Shown here: piece by piece, positions 49,082 through 57,306 of the stretch
How the letters are laid out: every line of letters begins with the position of its first letter
Numbering within the stretch: position 1 is the stretch's first letter
Source of the DNA: an uncultured Collinsella sp.
Lineage (GTDB): Bacteria; Actinomycetota; Coriobacteriia; Coriobacteriales; Coriobacteriaceae
Assembly (NCBI GenBank): GCA_900762325.1
Contig: CAAFGG010000040.1
Span: 4,139-68,138 of the forward strand
Direction: 5' to 3'
DNA length: 64,000 bases
The notes under the pieces: generated by a model
What the model was told of the DNA's origin: nothing
Database searches by the model: none
What the model saw: the letters and a program-made list of their open reading frames with translations, nothing else
Position numbers and translations under genes: made by a program

Positions 49082-51106
49082 CTACATCAAGTTGCAAACA
49101 GCCGCCGCGAAGGCAACGGGGTCCTCGGGGAGGATACCCTCGACCAGCAGGGCCTGATCGTAGAGCAGACCAGAGTACTGCTTGATCTTGTCGGCGTCGC
49201 CTGCCTTCTGGGCAGCGACAAGCTTGTCAAAGACCGGGTGCTTGGCGTTGAGTTCGAGCACGCGCTGGCTCTTGGGCATGCCGTCGGGCGCGCCCTCGGG
49301 TCCCTTCTGGAGCACCTTCTCCATCTCGAGCGAAAGCGGACCCTCGGTGGTGATGCAAGCGGGAGCATCGGTCAGGCGCGCGGAGACGGCAACTTTCTCG
49401 ACCTTGTCACCGAGTGCCTCCTTCATAGCGCTAAAGAGGTCCTCGTTCTCCTTGGTGGCGTCCTCGGCCTCCTTCTTCTCATCCTCGGTCGCCAGGTCAA
49501 GATCACCGGTCGCGACGTTCTTGAGCTCCAGATGACGATCCTCGACCTCGGGCTCGGCACCGTCGGCCACAGCCTTCTCGGCAGCCTCGCGGGCAGCATC
49601 GTCCTCGTAGATCTTGGGCATATCGGCGGCAACGTACTCACGCATAGCCTGGAACGTGAACTCATCCACATCCTGCGTCAGCAGCAGCACGTCATAGCCG
49701 CGGTCGAGCACGCCCTTTACCACGGGCATCTTGGCCAAGCGCTCACGCGAGTCACCGGCGGCGTAGTAGATGGCCTTCTGGTCCTCGGGCATGCCCTTGG
49801 CATACTCGGCCAGGGTAATCATCTTCTGTTCCTTGGCAGACCAGAACAGCAACAGGTCGGCGAGCTCATCGGCCTTCATGCCATAGCTCGAGTAGATGCC
49901 GTACTTAAGACCGCGGCCAAAGTTCTCAAAGAACTTCTCGTAGGCCTCGCGGTCGTTGTCACGCATATCCTCAAGGTCGGCGGTGATCTTCTTTTCCACG
50001 CGCTTGGCGATGGCCTTGAGCTGACGGTTCTGCTGCAGCGTCTCACGCGAGATGTTGAGCGACACGTCAGCAGAATCCACGACACCGCGGACAAAGTTGT
50101 AGTAGTCGGGCAGCAGGTCGTCGCACTTCTCCATAATCAGCACGTTGGAGCTGTAGAGCGCCAGGCCCTTCTCGTAGTCCTTGCTGTACAGATCGAACGG
50201 CGCGCGGCCCGGCACAAACAGCAGGGCGTCATACTCGAGCGTGCCCTCGGCATGGAAGCTGATGGTGCGCGCAGGATTATCAAAGTCGTGGAACGTGGAC
50301 TTGTAGAACTCGTCGTAGTCCTTCTGCTCGACATCGGAGCTGCGCTTTTTCCAAATCGGCGTCATGGAGTTGATGGTCTCGAGCTCCTGGTAGTCCTCAT
50401 ACTCGGGCTTGTAATCGTCGCCGGCGTCCTCGGGCTTGGGTTTCTGGCGGCTCTTGGACACCATCATCCGAATCGGGTAGCGCACATAGTTGCTGTACTG
50501 CTGAATCAGGCTCTTGAGGCCCCACTCGGTCAGGAAGCGATCGTAGGTCTCGGCCTCGCCATCGGCGTCGAGCTTCTCGTTCTCACGCAGCGTCAGAATG
50601 ACATCGGTACCGTGCTCGGCGCGCTCGCCATTCTCGATGGTGTAGCCCTCAAGACCGTCCGACTCCCACACATGGGCGACATCCTCGCCATAGGCGCGGC
50701 TCACGACCTTCACATGGCTGGCGACCATAAAGGCCGAGTAGAAGCCCACGCCAAACTGGCCGATGATGTCGACATCCGAACCCTGCTGCTCGGCGTTCTC
50801 GGTCTTAAACTCCTCGGAGCCGGAATGGGCGATGGTGCCCAGGTTGCGCTCGAGCTCCTCGGCGGTCATGCCAATGCCGTTATCCGAGATCGTGATGGTG
50901 CGGGCATCCTTGTCGAAAGAGACGCGGATGGCAAGGTCACCTTGGTCGAGCTTAACGCTCGGATCCTGCAGGCTCTTAAAGTTGAGCTTGTCGACGGCGT
51001 CGCTCGCGTTGGAGATAAGCTCGCGCAGGAAGATTTCCTTATTGGTGTAGATGGAGTTGATCATGAGGTCGAGCAGTTTTTTGCTCTCGGTCTTAAATTG
51101 ACGCAT
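49082..51106 (-). CDS. htpG: Chaperone HtpG (Hsp90)
   Basis: The 674-residue bacterial Hsp90 assists folding with ATP. The GHKL ATPase domain is clear: LLDLMINSIYTNKEIFLRELISNASDAVDKL, DNGIGMTAEEL, GQFGVGFYSAFMVA. The middle domain has FVRGVVDSADVSLNISRETLQQN. A highly acidic stretch of about 50 residues (AEPEVEDRHLELKN...EDEKKEAEDATKENED) lies before the C-terminal dimerisation domain and makes it longer than E. coli HtpG (624). It is flanked by repeat hairpins downstream. Confidence 0.96.
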   Translation of the reverse strand: MRQFKTESKKLLDLMINSIYTNKEIFLRELISNASDAVDKLNFKSLQDPSVKLDQGDLAIRVSFDKDARTITISDNGIGMTAEELERNLGTIAHSGSEEFKTENAEQQGSDVDIIGQFGVGFYSAFMVASHVKVVSRAYGEDVAHVWESDGLEGYTIENGERAEHGTDVILTLRENEKLDADGEAETYDRFLTEWGLKSLIQQYSNYVRYPIRMMVSKSRQKPKPEDAGDDYKPEYEDYQELETINSMTPIWKKRSSDVEQKDYDEFYKSTFHDFDNPARTISFHAEGTLEYDALLFVPGRAPFDLYSKDYEKGLALYSSNVLIMEKCDDLLPDYYNFVRGVVDSADVSLNISRETLQQNRQLKAIAKRVEKKITADLEDMRDNDREAYEKFFENFGRGLKYGIYSSYGMKADELADLLLFWSAKEQKMITLAEYAKGMPEDQKAIYYAAGDSRERLAKMPVVKGVLDRGYDVLLLTQDVDEFTFQAMREYVAADMPKIYEDDAAREAAEKAVADGAEPEVEDRHLELKNVATGDLDLATEDEKKEAEDATKENEDLFSAMKEALGDKVEKVAVSARLTDAPACITTEGPLSLEMEKVLQKGPEGAPDGMPKSQRVLELNAKHPVFDKLVAAQKAGDADKIKQYSGLLYDQALLVEGILPEDPVAFAAAVCNLM

Positions 51107-51306
51107 GTGCAGTCCTTTCGCGCTACCCCCGTCCGCAAAAACGGCCCGGTTGCCCGAGCCGCATCGCAGACCTGCTATGTTCAGACTTAGATTTTATAAC
51201 CCTTTAGCGCGCATATATACATACAGAATCGAAAAACTGTATGTCCAAACGCTCCGATGCGCCAATTGCCAAGGAGTGCCCCCCTGCCGGCAGAAAAGGA
51301 ACGTCC

Positions 51307-51807
51307 CTATCTGTCGCTCACGCGTTTGGCCATCCAGGCATGGGGCTGGCCTTCGTCCTCGTAATCTACCGGCGCGATCTGCGTGTAGCCCGCCTTGGCA
51401 TAGAGCGGCAGGACATATTCTTGAGCGTGCAGTTTTATGAGCTTGGCACCGGCATCGCGCGCGGCGGCATCACTGGCCTCGACGATTTTGCTCGCCAGAC
51501 CGCGACGGCGCATGCTCGGCAGCACAGCCACACGCCCCATAATATAGGTCTCCCCCGCCGCGATGCCTTCATCCAAGTCGCACGCCGGTGACACCGGCGC
51601 CTCTGCGTCAGCCGCGCGCTCAAGCTCTTCGGGAAACACACGCGAGCAACCGGCAATCTCGCCGTCTACATAGAGCGTCACATGAATGCAGTTCTGATCC
51701 TCGTCGATAGCGTCGAACTCATTCTCGTAGCCCTGCTCGTCCATAAAAACGACGCGGCGCACCAACGCCGCGTCATCAAAGCATCCCGTCTTAAGTTGGA
51801 TATCCAT
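51307..51807 (-). CDS. GNAT-family N-acetyltransferase
   Basis: A 166-residue GNAT protein. RVAVLPSMRRRGLASKIVEASDAAARDAG carries the acetyl-CoA-binding R/QxxGxG/A-type motif A, followed by LHAQEYVLPLYAKAGYTQI. Similar small GNATs (ElaA-like) have no assigned substrate. ATG at 51807 has AAAGGG 5-6 bases upstream. It lies 39 bp downstream of cpsB on the same strand, so it may be the last gene of the cps operon. The 200-bp gap to htpG shows only a weak palindrome. Confidence 0.82.
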   Translation of the reverse strand: MDIQLKTGCFDDAALVRRVVFMDEQGYENEFDAIDEDQNCIHVTLYVDGEIAGCSRVFPEELERAADAEAPVSPACDLDEGIAAGETYIMGRVAVLPSMRRRGLASKIVEASDAAARDAGAKLIKLHAQEYVLPLYAKAGYTQIAPVDYEDEGQPHAWMAKRVSDR

Positions 51808-51846
51808 GGCTGCCCTTTCATTCAATGCGAACGTTAGGGACAGATT

Positions 51847-52497
51847 TTAGCGAAAATGAGCTCCGCGCACGCTAAACTTCGCGCGAGCCTTCGCCAGGCA
51901 ATCGTAATGACCCACGTTATGGGCATCGCTCGCGATGAAACTGTACAGGTTCTGATCAAACAGACGCTGTGCCGGCTTTTTCTCGCGACCAAAGCGACCG
52001 CCGGCAATAAAGTCCGCCGAAGCCTGCAGCTTGCAGCCCATATCGACCAGACGCTCCGCCACGTTTACATCCTTTTGAACCGCACGATAGCGCTCAGGAT
52101 GAGCGATGATCACCTGGTAGCCACGGCACTGCAAATCGTAAATCGTGTTCTCGTACTCTCTAAACGCATACGCATCGGCATGCGTCGAAAGCTCGAGCAG
52201 AAACTCGTTGGTTCCATCGAAATGCAAGTGCTCCGCAGCATCGATACCAAGCTCAACAAGCTTTCGATGGTTGACCTCGAAGCCCATCTGGAGCGGAAAA
52301 CCGTCAGCGTTATCACGCAGCAGCTCAAAGGCATCCCACATCTTGTCGTAATCAAAATAGGGATCACGGCAGTGAGGAGTGCAAACGATTCTGGTTACAC
52401 CGGCCCGCTTGGCAGCCTCGAGCATCGCCAAGCTCTCATCGAGATCGGCGGCGCCGTCGTCTACACCCGGCAAGATATGGCAATGAATGTCACGCAT
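51847..52497 (-). CDS. cpsB: CpsB/YwqE-type PHP tyrosine-protein phosphatase
   Basis: A 216-residue manganese-dependent PHP phosphatase that dephosphorylates CpsD/BY-kinases. Metal-site motifs are DIHCHILPGVDDGAADLDESL at the N-terminus, CTPHCRDPYFDY, IIAHPERYRAVQ and FIASDAHN near the C-terminus. It follows cpsD by 17 bp in the order cpsC-cpsD-cpsB, giving a full kinase/phosphatase module. TAAGG precedes the ATG. The rest of a capsule gene cluster is not in the window. Confidence 0.92.
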   Translation of the reverse strand: MRDIHCHILPGVDDGAADLDESLAMLEAAKRAGVTRIVCTPHCRDPYFDYDKMWDAFELLRDNADGFPLQMGFEVNHRKLVELGIDAAEHLHFDGTNEFLLELSTHADAYAFREYENTIYDLQCRGYQVIIAHPERYRAVQKDVNVAERLVDMGCKLQASADFIAGGRFGREKKPAQRLFDQNLYSFIASDAHNVGHYDCLAKARAKFSVRGAHFR

Positions 52498-52514
52498 AGG
52501 TCAGCCTTAATCAA

Positions 52515-53252
52515 CTAAACGTTTGCTCGGTTGGTGAAGATGCCCTTTTTGGAAGTCCCCTGATCGTCGGAGCCCTTCTTCACCTTCTTACCGTCCTTGG
52601 TGTAGTAGGAGTAGTAGTACTCGCTGGTCTCGGTCTCGCAGTAGTTCATAACGGTACCGATGAGCTTGACCTTCTCGGACTTCTTAAGCTGACCGATGGC
52701 GTTGAGCGCCTCCTCGCGCTTGGTGAAATCCTCACGCACGACAAAAAGCGCACCGTCGGTCAGACTTGCGATCTCGGCAGCATCGATGAAAGTGCCGACC
52801 GGGGGAGCATCAAAGATGACGTACTGGAACTTGGCGGACAGTGCCTTTACCAGCTTGGCAAAGCGGTGAGAGACGATGATGTCGGCAGGATTGGGAATAT
52901 GCGGCTCGGCATCGAGGAAGTAGAAGTTCTTCTGACCCGTCTCGACAATTGCCTGGTCAATGGAGATCTGCTCGGAAAGAACCGCATAGAGTCCGCCGCG
53001 CGAACGAACGCCGAGCATATCGGAAAGGGACCTGCGGCGCATATCGGCCTCGACCAGGAGCACGGACTTGCCGCTCGTGGCGATTGCCTGAGCAAGGTTA
53101 ATGGAAACCGTAGACTTGCCCTCGTTGGGAATCGAGGAGGTAACGGTGATGGTGCGAATGGGGTCGTCCACACTCGCAAAGCGGATGTTGGCCAGAAGGG
53201 TCTTGGCGGCATTCTGTACAACGAGCTTATCGGTGTTCTTTGCCTTAGCCAT
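52515..53252 (-). CDS. cpsD: Capsular polysaccharide tyrosine autokinase CpsD (BY-kinase)
   Basis: A 245-residue bacterial tyrosine kinase with Walker A SIPNEGKST, Walker A' VLLVEADMRRR, Walker B YVIFDAPPVG and a C-terminal tyrosine cluster (EYYYSYY) for autophosphorylation. It works with the membrane activator CpsC to control exopolysaccharide chain length or export. It starts 2 bp after the cpsC stop. After the Tyr cluster a basic Lys/Asp-rich tail of about 30 residues continues, somewhat longer than usual. Confidence 0.94.
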   Translation of the reverse strand: MAKAKNTDKLVVQNAAKTLLANIRFASVDDPIRTITVTSSIPNEGKSTVSINLAQAIATSGKSVLLVEADMRRRSLSDMLGVRSRGGLYAVLSEQISIDQAIVETGQKNFYFLDAEPHIPNPADIIVSHRFAKLVKALSAKFQYVIFDAPPVGTFIDAAEIASLTDGALFVVREDFTKREEALNAIGQLKKSEKVKLIGTVMNYCETETSEYYYSYYTKDGKKVKKGSDDQGTSKKGIFTNRANV

Positions 53253-53254
53253 GC

Positions 53255-53911
53255 CTATTTACCACCTTTCATAGCCGGAATTCGGCCAACAACGGGAATG
53301 CCCAGGAGCTCTTCTGCCTCTTCGGCACCGCGGATGCGGGTATTGAGCATGTCTGCCAAAACGACATAGGCAACTGCGATAAAGATGCCCGCGAGGAACG
53401 CGACAGCAACGTACAGCATACGCTTGGGACCGCTGGGGGCTTCGGGGGTCTTAGCCTCGTCGATAACGTTGATGCTCTGGGCAGCGCCGACGTTCTGAGC
53501 GACCGTACTCACCGAGCTAGCTATGGCCTTTGCGACCTTAGCCGTCTCCTTGGCATCGGTGCCGGTAACCGAAAGCGTAATGACACGCGTGGTGGTCTCG
53601 GAGGAAACAGACACCTTGTAGTCATCCAGATCGGTGAGGCCCAGTTCATTGGCTGCGCCGCTCTTAACGCTATCACTATCCAGCAGCGTGGCGATATCGT
53701 TGGAAAGCATCTGACTCGCCGAGAGATCGTTGTAGCTCATCTGACCGCTATCGTCGGTCTTGGCGAGAATGTACATGCTCGTCGTCGCGGTATAGGTGTT
53801 GTCCATCGCAACGAAGGACACGATGCCCATGGCGATCGCGCAGACCACCGGAAGGGTGATGACCAGCTGAAGGTGCTTCTTAAGCAGCTGGAACAGTTCG
53901 AGAAGGGTCAT
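53255..53911 (-). CDS. cpsC: CpsC/Wzz-type chain-length and kinase-activating membrane protein
   Basis: The 218-residue protein has two membrane helices (LVITLPVVCAIAMGIVSFVAM and LYVAVAFLAGIFIAVAYVVLADM) flanking an extracytoplasmic domain with YTATTSMYILAK. The short cytoplasmic tail (EEAEELLGIPVVGRIPAMKGGK) is the CpsD-activating part in Gram-positive CpsC proteins. It is the first gene of cpsCDB. AAAGG stands 8 bases before the ATG. Confidence 0.93.
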   Translation of the reverse strand: MTLLELFQLLKKHLQLVITLPVVCAIAMGIVSFVAMDNTYTATTSMYILAKTDDSGQMSYNDLSASQMLSNDIATLLDSDSVKSGAANELGLTDLDDYKVSVSSETTTRVITLSVTGTDAKETAKVAKAIASSVSTVAQNVGAAQSINVIDEAKTPEAPSGPKRMLYVAVAFLAGIFIAVAYVVLADMLNTRIRGAEEAEELLGIPVVGRIPAMKGGK

Positions 53912-54052
53912 GCAGCTTGCCTTTCATTTCCCCAGTTCGGATTGACAAAACTGTCCGTATGTTATCGCATCTTTTTACCGAGACCAAACTCTATACATAA
54001 GAAACAGGCTCTCCTGTAAAAATGTCGGAAGCAATCGTAAAATTGCACAACA

Positions 54053-54081
54053 ACGCCGCACCCGAAAGTCAAATGCGGCGT
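54053..54081 (-). terminator. Hairpin after the phoR-like kinase gene
   Basis: The 8-bp arms ACGCCGCA and TGCGGCGT around a 13-nt loop, 26 bp past the stop at 54107. The U tract is weak (TTGTTGTG on the minus strand). Confidence 0.55.
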
Positions 54082-54106
54082 CTGCATCAATATCTATGTT
54101 GTATCG

Positions 54107-55531
54107 CTATGCGAATGGCTCGTCCTGCTGTATGGGAAACGTCACCGTAATGGTGGTTCCCACGCCCAACTCGCTCGACAAATCGAGCGTGGCGTGATGA
54201 TACAGGGCCGCATGCTTGACAATGGCAAGCCCCAGGCCGGTTCCGCCGCGTGCCTTGGACCTACTCTTGTCCACGCGATAGAACCGCTCAAATACCTTGC
54301 CCTGTTCTTCAGGCGCGATACCGATTCCCGTGTCGGCGACCGCGAGGAACGGATGGCCTTCGTCGTCGGTGCCGCACTGCAGCGTAACCGTACCTCCGGG
54401 TCGATTGTAGCGGATGGCGTTGCTTGCCAGATTATAGATGAGCTCGTCGACCAAGCGCGACACGCCTTCGATGACCACAGGCTTGGCCTCATGACTTATC
54501 GTCACATTCGCCTGACGGGCGACCTGTTCAAGACGCTGCTCAACCGCGTAGATGGCACGCGAGAGCTCAATAGGCTCCGTGGACCCAATGGGCACCGCCT
54601 CGCCCTCAGTTGCACGCTCGGCCTCGTCCAAGTTAGACAGCGTAAGGATGTCGTTGACAAGCGCCGCCAAACGGCCCGCCTCACGATAGATGCGACCGCC
54701 AAAGTTGCGCAGGTCGTCCTCGCCCTCGACCATACCGTTTGCGATGAGCTCAGCATAGCCCGAAATCGCCGTAAGCGGCGTCTTGAGCTCATGGGTGATA
54801 TTCGCCGTGAACTCGCGGCGCATACGGTCGTTGTCCGCCAGCACCGCCATTTGGCGCTTGAGCTCCTGGCGCTGCGACTCAATACGCTCAAGCATGGGGA
54901 CCATCTCGGCATAGGCGTGCTCATAGCTACGGCGTGGGTGGTCCAAATCCACCTCTTGCAACGGCGCGATGATGGCACGGGACTCGCGGCGCGCCATAAA
55001 AAACGAGAGTACCGCACCCGCTGCTGCGATAAGCAGCATCGGCGCCACCATCGACAGCAAAATCGCCGCAACGCCAGGCTGGGCCTGCGCCAAGCGGACA
55101 ACCTGGCCGTTATCAAGGGCGACGGCGCGATACAGCATAATCTCGTCGAGCGTAGAGCTTGCGCGCTCCGCGGAACCCGAACCACTCTCAAAGGCCTCGA
55201 TGACCTCGGGGCGATCGCCATGGTTGGGCAGTGTGGAAGGCGACGCCTCGTTGTCGTAGGCAACCGATCCATCCTTGTTAATCAGCGTGATGCGCAAGTC
55301 CTCGCGATCGAGACTACGCAAGAACGGGATGGGCTCCTGCTGTTCGTCGAGAGCGGCAGCAATGAGCTCGGTTTCCTGCGCCAGATTGGCACTCGTGGCA
55401 TCCGCCAAGGTGTTTTGCACAAAGAACGCACCCAGCACCGTAAACGCCACGATAACCGCCATGGCGCAGACAAAGATCGTCACAAAAACGCGGTGCGACA
55501 GCGTATGTTTTCCCTGGGGGGCGAAGACCAC
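54107..55531 (-). CDS. phoR: PhoR-like sensor histidine kinase
   Basis: A 474-residue sensor kinase. It has an N-terminal helix (VFVTIFVCAMAVIVAFTVLGAFF), an extracytoplasmic sensor of about 120 residues and a second helix (AILLSMVAPMLLIAAAGAVLSFF). HisKA with FTANITHELKTPLTAISGYAELI and an ATPase domain ending GGTGLGLAIVKHAALYH follow. The H-box and its pairing with a PhoB-type regulator and pstB suggest phosphate control. Start is GTG, 3 bp after the regulator's stop; GAGGAG inside that gene serves as ribosome binding site. Confidence 0.88.
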   Translation of the reverse strand: MVFAPQGKHTLSHRVFVTIFVCAMAVIVAFTVLGAFFVQNTLADATSANLAQETELIAAALDEQQEPIPFLRSLDREDLRITLINKDGSVAYDNEASPSTLPNHGDRPEVIEAFESGSGSAERASSTLDEIMLYRAVALDNGQVVRLAQAQPGVAAILLSMVAPMLLIAAAGAVLSFFMARRESRAIIAPLQEVDLDHPRRSYEHAYAEMVPMLERIESQRQELKRQMAVLADNDRMRREFTANITHELKTPLTAISGYAELIANGMVEGEDDLRNFGGRIYREAGRLAALVNDILTLSNLDEAERATEGEAVPIGSTEPIELSRAIYAVEQRLEQVARQANVTISHEAKPVVIEGVSRLVDELIYNLASNAIRYNRPGGTVTLQCGTDDEGHPFLAVADTGIGIAPEEQGKVFERFYRVDKSRSKARGGTGLGLAIVKHAALYHHATLDLSSELGVGTTITVTFPIQQDEPFA

Positions 55532-55534
55532 GGG

Positions 55535-56263
55535 TTACTCCTCCGATGCGGTGGCCGCGGTGTCGTCGCCTTTGGCACCATCGCCGGCAGAAGGCTCGGC
55601 CAAGCGGTAGCCCACGCCGCGCACGGTCTCGATGGCGCTGGCATGCTCGCCCAGTTTTTGGCGAAGCGTCTGCACGTGCACGTCAACGGTGCGCGAACCG
55701 CCGTCGAAGTCCCAGCCCCACACGCTCTGCAGCAACGACTCGCGGGTAAAAACCACGCCGGGCTTGCGCATGAGGTACTCGAGCAGGTCGAACTCGCGCA
55801 GGGTGAGCTTAAGCGGCTCGCCGGCAACGGTCACCTCGCGATGGCTGGGCGAGAGCACGATGTCGCCCACGCTGAGCACATCGCTCGCCTGCTTGACCAT
55901 GCCGCCGCGACGCAGCAGTGCGCGGCAGCGGCTCGCAAGCTCCATGAGCGAAAACGGCTTAGTCAGGTAATCGTCGGCACCGCCATCGAGCGCCATCACC
56001 TTGTCGAGCTCGGTATCCTTGGCGGTAAGCATCATGATGGGCACCGTCGCCGTCAGGCGATCGGCACGCAGTCGACGCATAATCGCCAAGCCATCGGTAT
56101 CGGGCAGCATGATGTCGAGCAGGACGGCATCGGGTACCCGTCGCGCCACGGCAGCCTTAAACTCACCGTCGCACGAAAAGCCTTCGGCCTCAATCCCCTG
56201 CTTGCGCAGCGCATAGACCGTCAAATCCCTGATGTTGTCATCGTCCTCGACGTAATAGATCAT
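55535..56263 (-). CDS. phoB: PhoB/PhoP-like response regulator
   Basis: A 242-residue OmpR/PhoB-family regulator. The receiver domain has VEDDD, phospho-acceptor Asp in VLLDIMLPDTDG and Lys in LTKPFSLMEL. The winged helix is LREFDLLEYLMRKPGVVFTRESLLQSVWGWDFDGGSRTVDVHVQTLRQKLG. The family's usual end (VRGVGYRL) is followed by a short Ala/acid-rich tail. ATG at 56263 has AAAGGGG 6 bases upstream. It sits between pstB and the kinase gene. Confidence 0.9.
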   Translation of the reverse strand: MIYYVEDDDNIRDLTVYALRKQGIEAEGFSCDGEFKAAVARRVPDAVLLDIMLPDTDGLAIMRRLRADRLTATVPIMMLTAKDTELDKVMALDGGADDYLTKPFSLMELASRCRALLRRGGMVKQASDVLSVGDIVLSPSHREVTVAGEPLKLTLREFDLLEYLMRKPGVVFTRESLLQSVWGWDFDGGSRTVDVHVQTLRQKLGEHASAIETVRGVGYRLAEPSAGDGAKGDDTAATASEE

Positions 56264-56301
56264 GTTGAACCCCTTTGCGGCCGGCATGACCGCATCTTAA
56301 C

Positions 56302-56315
56302 CCTAAAGGTACCTT
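56302..56315. promoter_or_regulatory. Perfect 14-bp palindrome in the pstB-phoB gap
   Basis: TAAAGGTACCTTTA lies about 40 bp upstream of phoB, next to CTTAACCC. It is a possible binding site for the regulator encoded just downstream, or a small hairpin; the sequence alone does not decide. Confidence 0.35.
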
Positions 56316-56327
56316 TACTAGATGGTA

Positions 56328-57203
56328 TCAGCCAAAACGCCCCGTCAAATAATCCGCCGTGCGCGGATCGGTCGGATTCTTGAAGAGTTGCGCGGTGGGC
56401 GCGTGCTCCACCAGCTCACCCAGCAAAAAGAATGCGACCGAATCGGAGATACGCGCCGCCTGCTGCATATTGTGCGTAACGACCACGAGCGTGCAGGTCT
56501 CTTTGAGCTCACAGGCCAGCTGCTCCACCACCAGCGTCGACACAGGGTCGAGTGCCGAGGTCGGCTCGTCCATCAGCAGAATGTCGGGCTGCACGGCCAG
56601 CGCGCGGGCGATGCACAGACGCTGCTGCTGGCCGCCCGAAAGACCCAGACCCGACTCTTTGAGCTTGTCCTTGACCTCATCCCATAGCGCAGCGCGACGA
56701 AGGGAGTCCTCGACCAGCTCGTCGAGCACGACGCGGTCGCGCACACCCATACCGCGCGGCCCATAGGCGACGTTGTCGTAGATGCTCATGGGAAACGGGT
56801 TGGGGCGCTGGAACACCATGCCCACGCGCTGGCGCAAACGGCAGATGTCGTAATCGCCCAGGATATCTTGACCATCGAGCGCAATCTTGCCCTCGATACG
56901 GCAATCCTTGATGCCGTCGTTCATGCGGTTAAAGCAGCGCAGCAACGTGGACTTTCCGCAGCCCGAAGGCCCGATAAATGAGGTGATCTGCTTGTCGCGG
57001 ATCTTGATATTCACGTCCTTGAGCGCATGATGGTCGCCATAGAACAGGTCGAGGCCCTCGACGTCGATGCGCGTCGGCGAGGCGGCAAGATCCTCTGCCG
57101 TGGGGCGAGTCGCATCCCCAACCTCGCGCTCGTGCGCGGCCTCGGCCTGCGCTTCCATGAGTTCTTCAAGCTCCGTGGGCTCCACAGCCGCAGCAGCCGT
57201 CAT
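56328..57203 (-). CDS. pstB: Phosphate ABC transporter ATP-binding protein PstB
   Basis: The 291-residue ATPase of the high-affinity phosphate importer. It has Walker A GPSGCGKSTLLRCFNRMND, Q-loop MVFQRPNPFPMSIYDNVAYGPR, signature LSGGQQQRLCIARAL and Walker B ILLMDEPTSALDP. About 40 acidic residues precede the ABC domain (ELEELMEAQAEAAHEREVG), longer than usual. ATG at 57203 has GGAGG 8 bases upstream. pstS, pstC and pstA are not adjacent; the next gene upstream is an unrelated kinase with its own promoter region. Confidence 0.94.
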   Translation of the reverse strand: MTAAAAVEPTELEELMEAQAEAAHEREVGDATRPTAEDLAASPTRIDVEGLDLFYGDHHALKDVNIKIRDKQITSFIGPSGCGKSTLLRCFNRMNDGIKDCRIEGKIALDGQDILGDYDICRLRQRVGMVFQRPNPFPMSIYDNVAYGPRGMGVRDRVVLDELVEDSLRRAALWDEVKDKLKESGLGLSGGQQQRLCIARALAVQPDILLMDEPTSALDPVSTLVVEQLACELKETCTLVVVTHNMQQAARISDSVAFFLLGELVEHAPTAQLFKNPTDPRTADYLTGRFG

Positions 57204-57306
57204 ACCGCATACCTCCACATCGATATCAATTCAGCAGTATCGATAGTAGAAATCGCGGCTCATATGCACGTGAGCGCATTGTCAAGTGTTTGTAAGGGCA
57301 CGCTGG

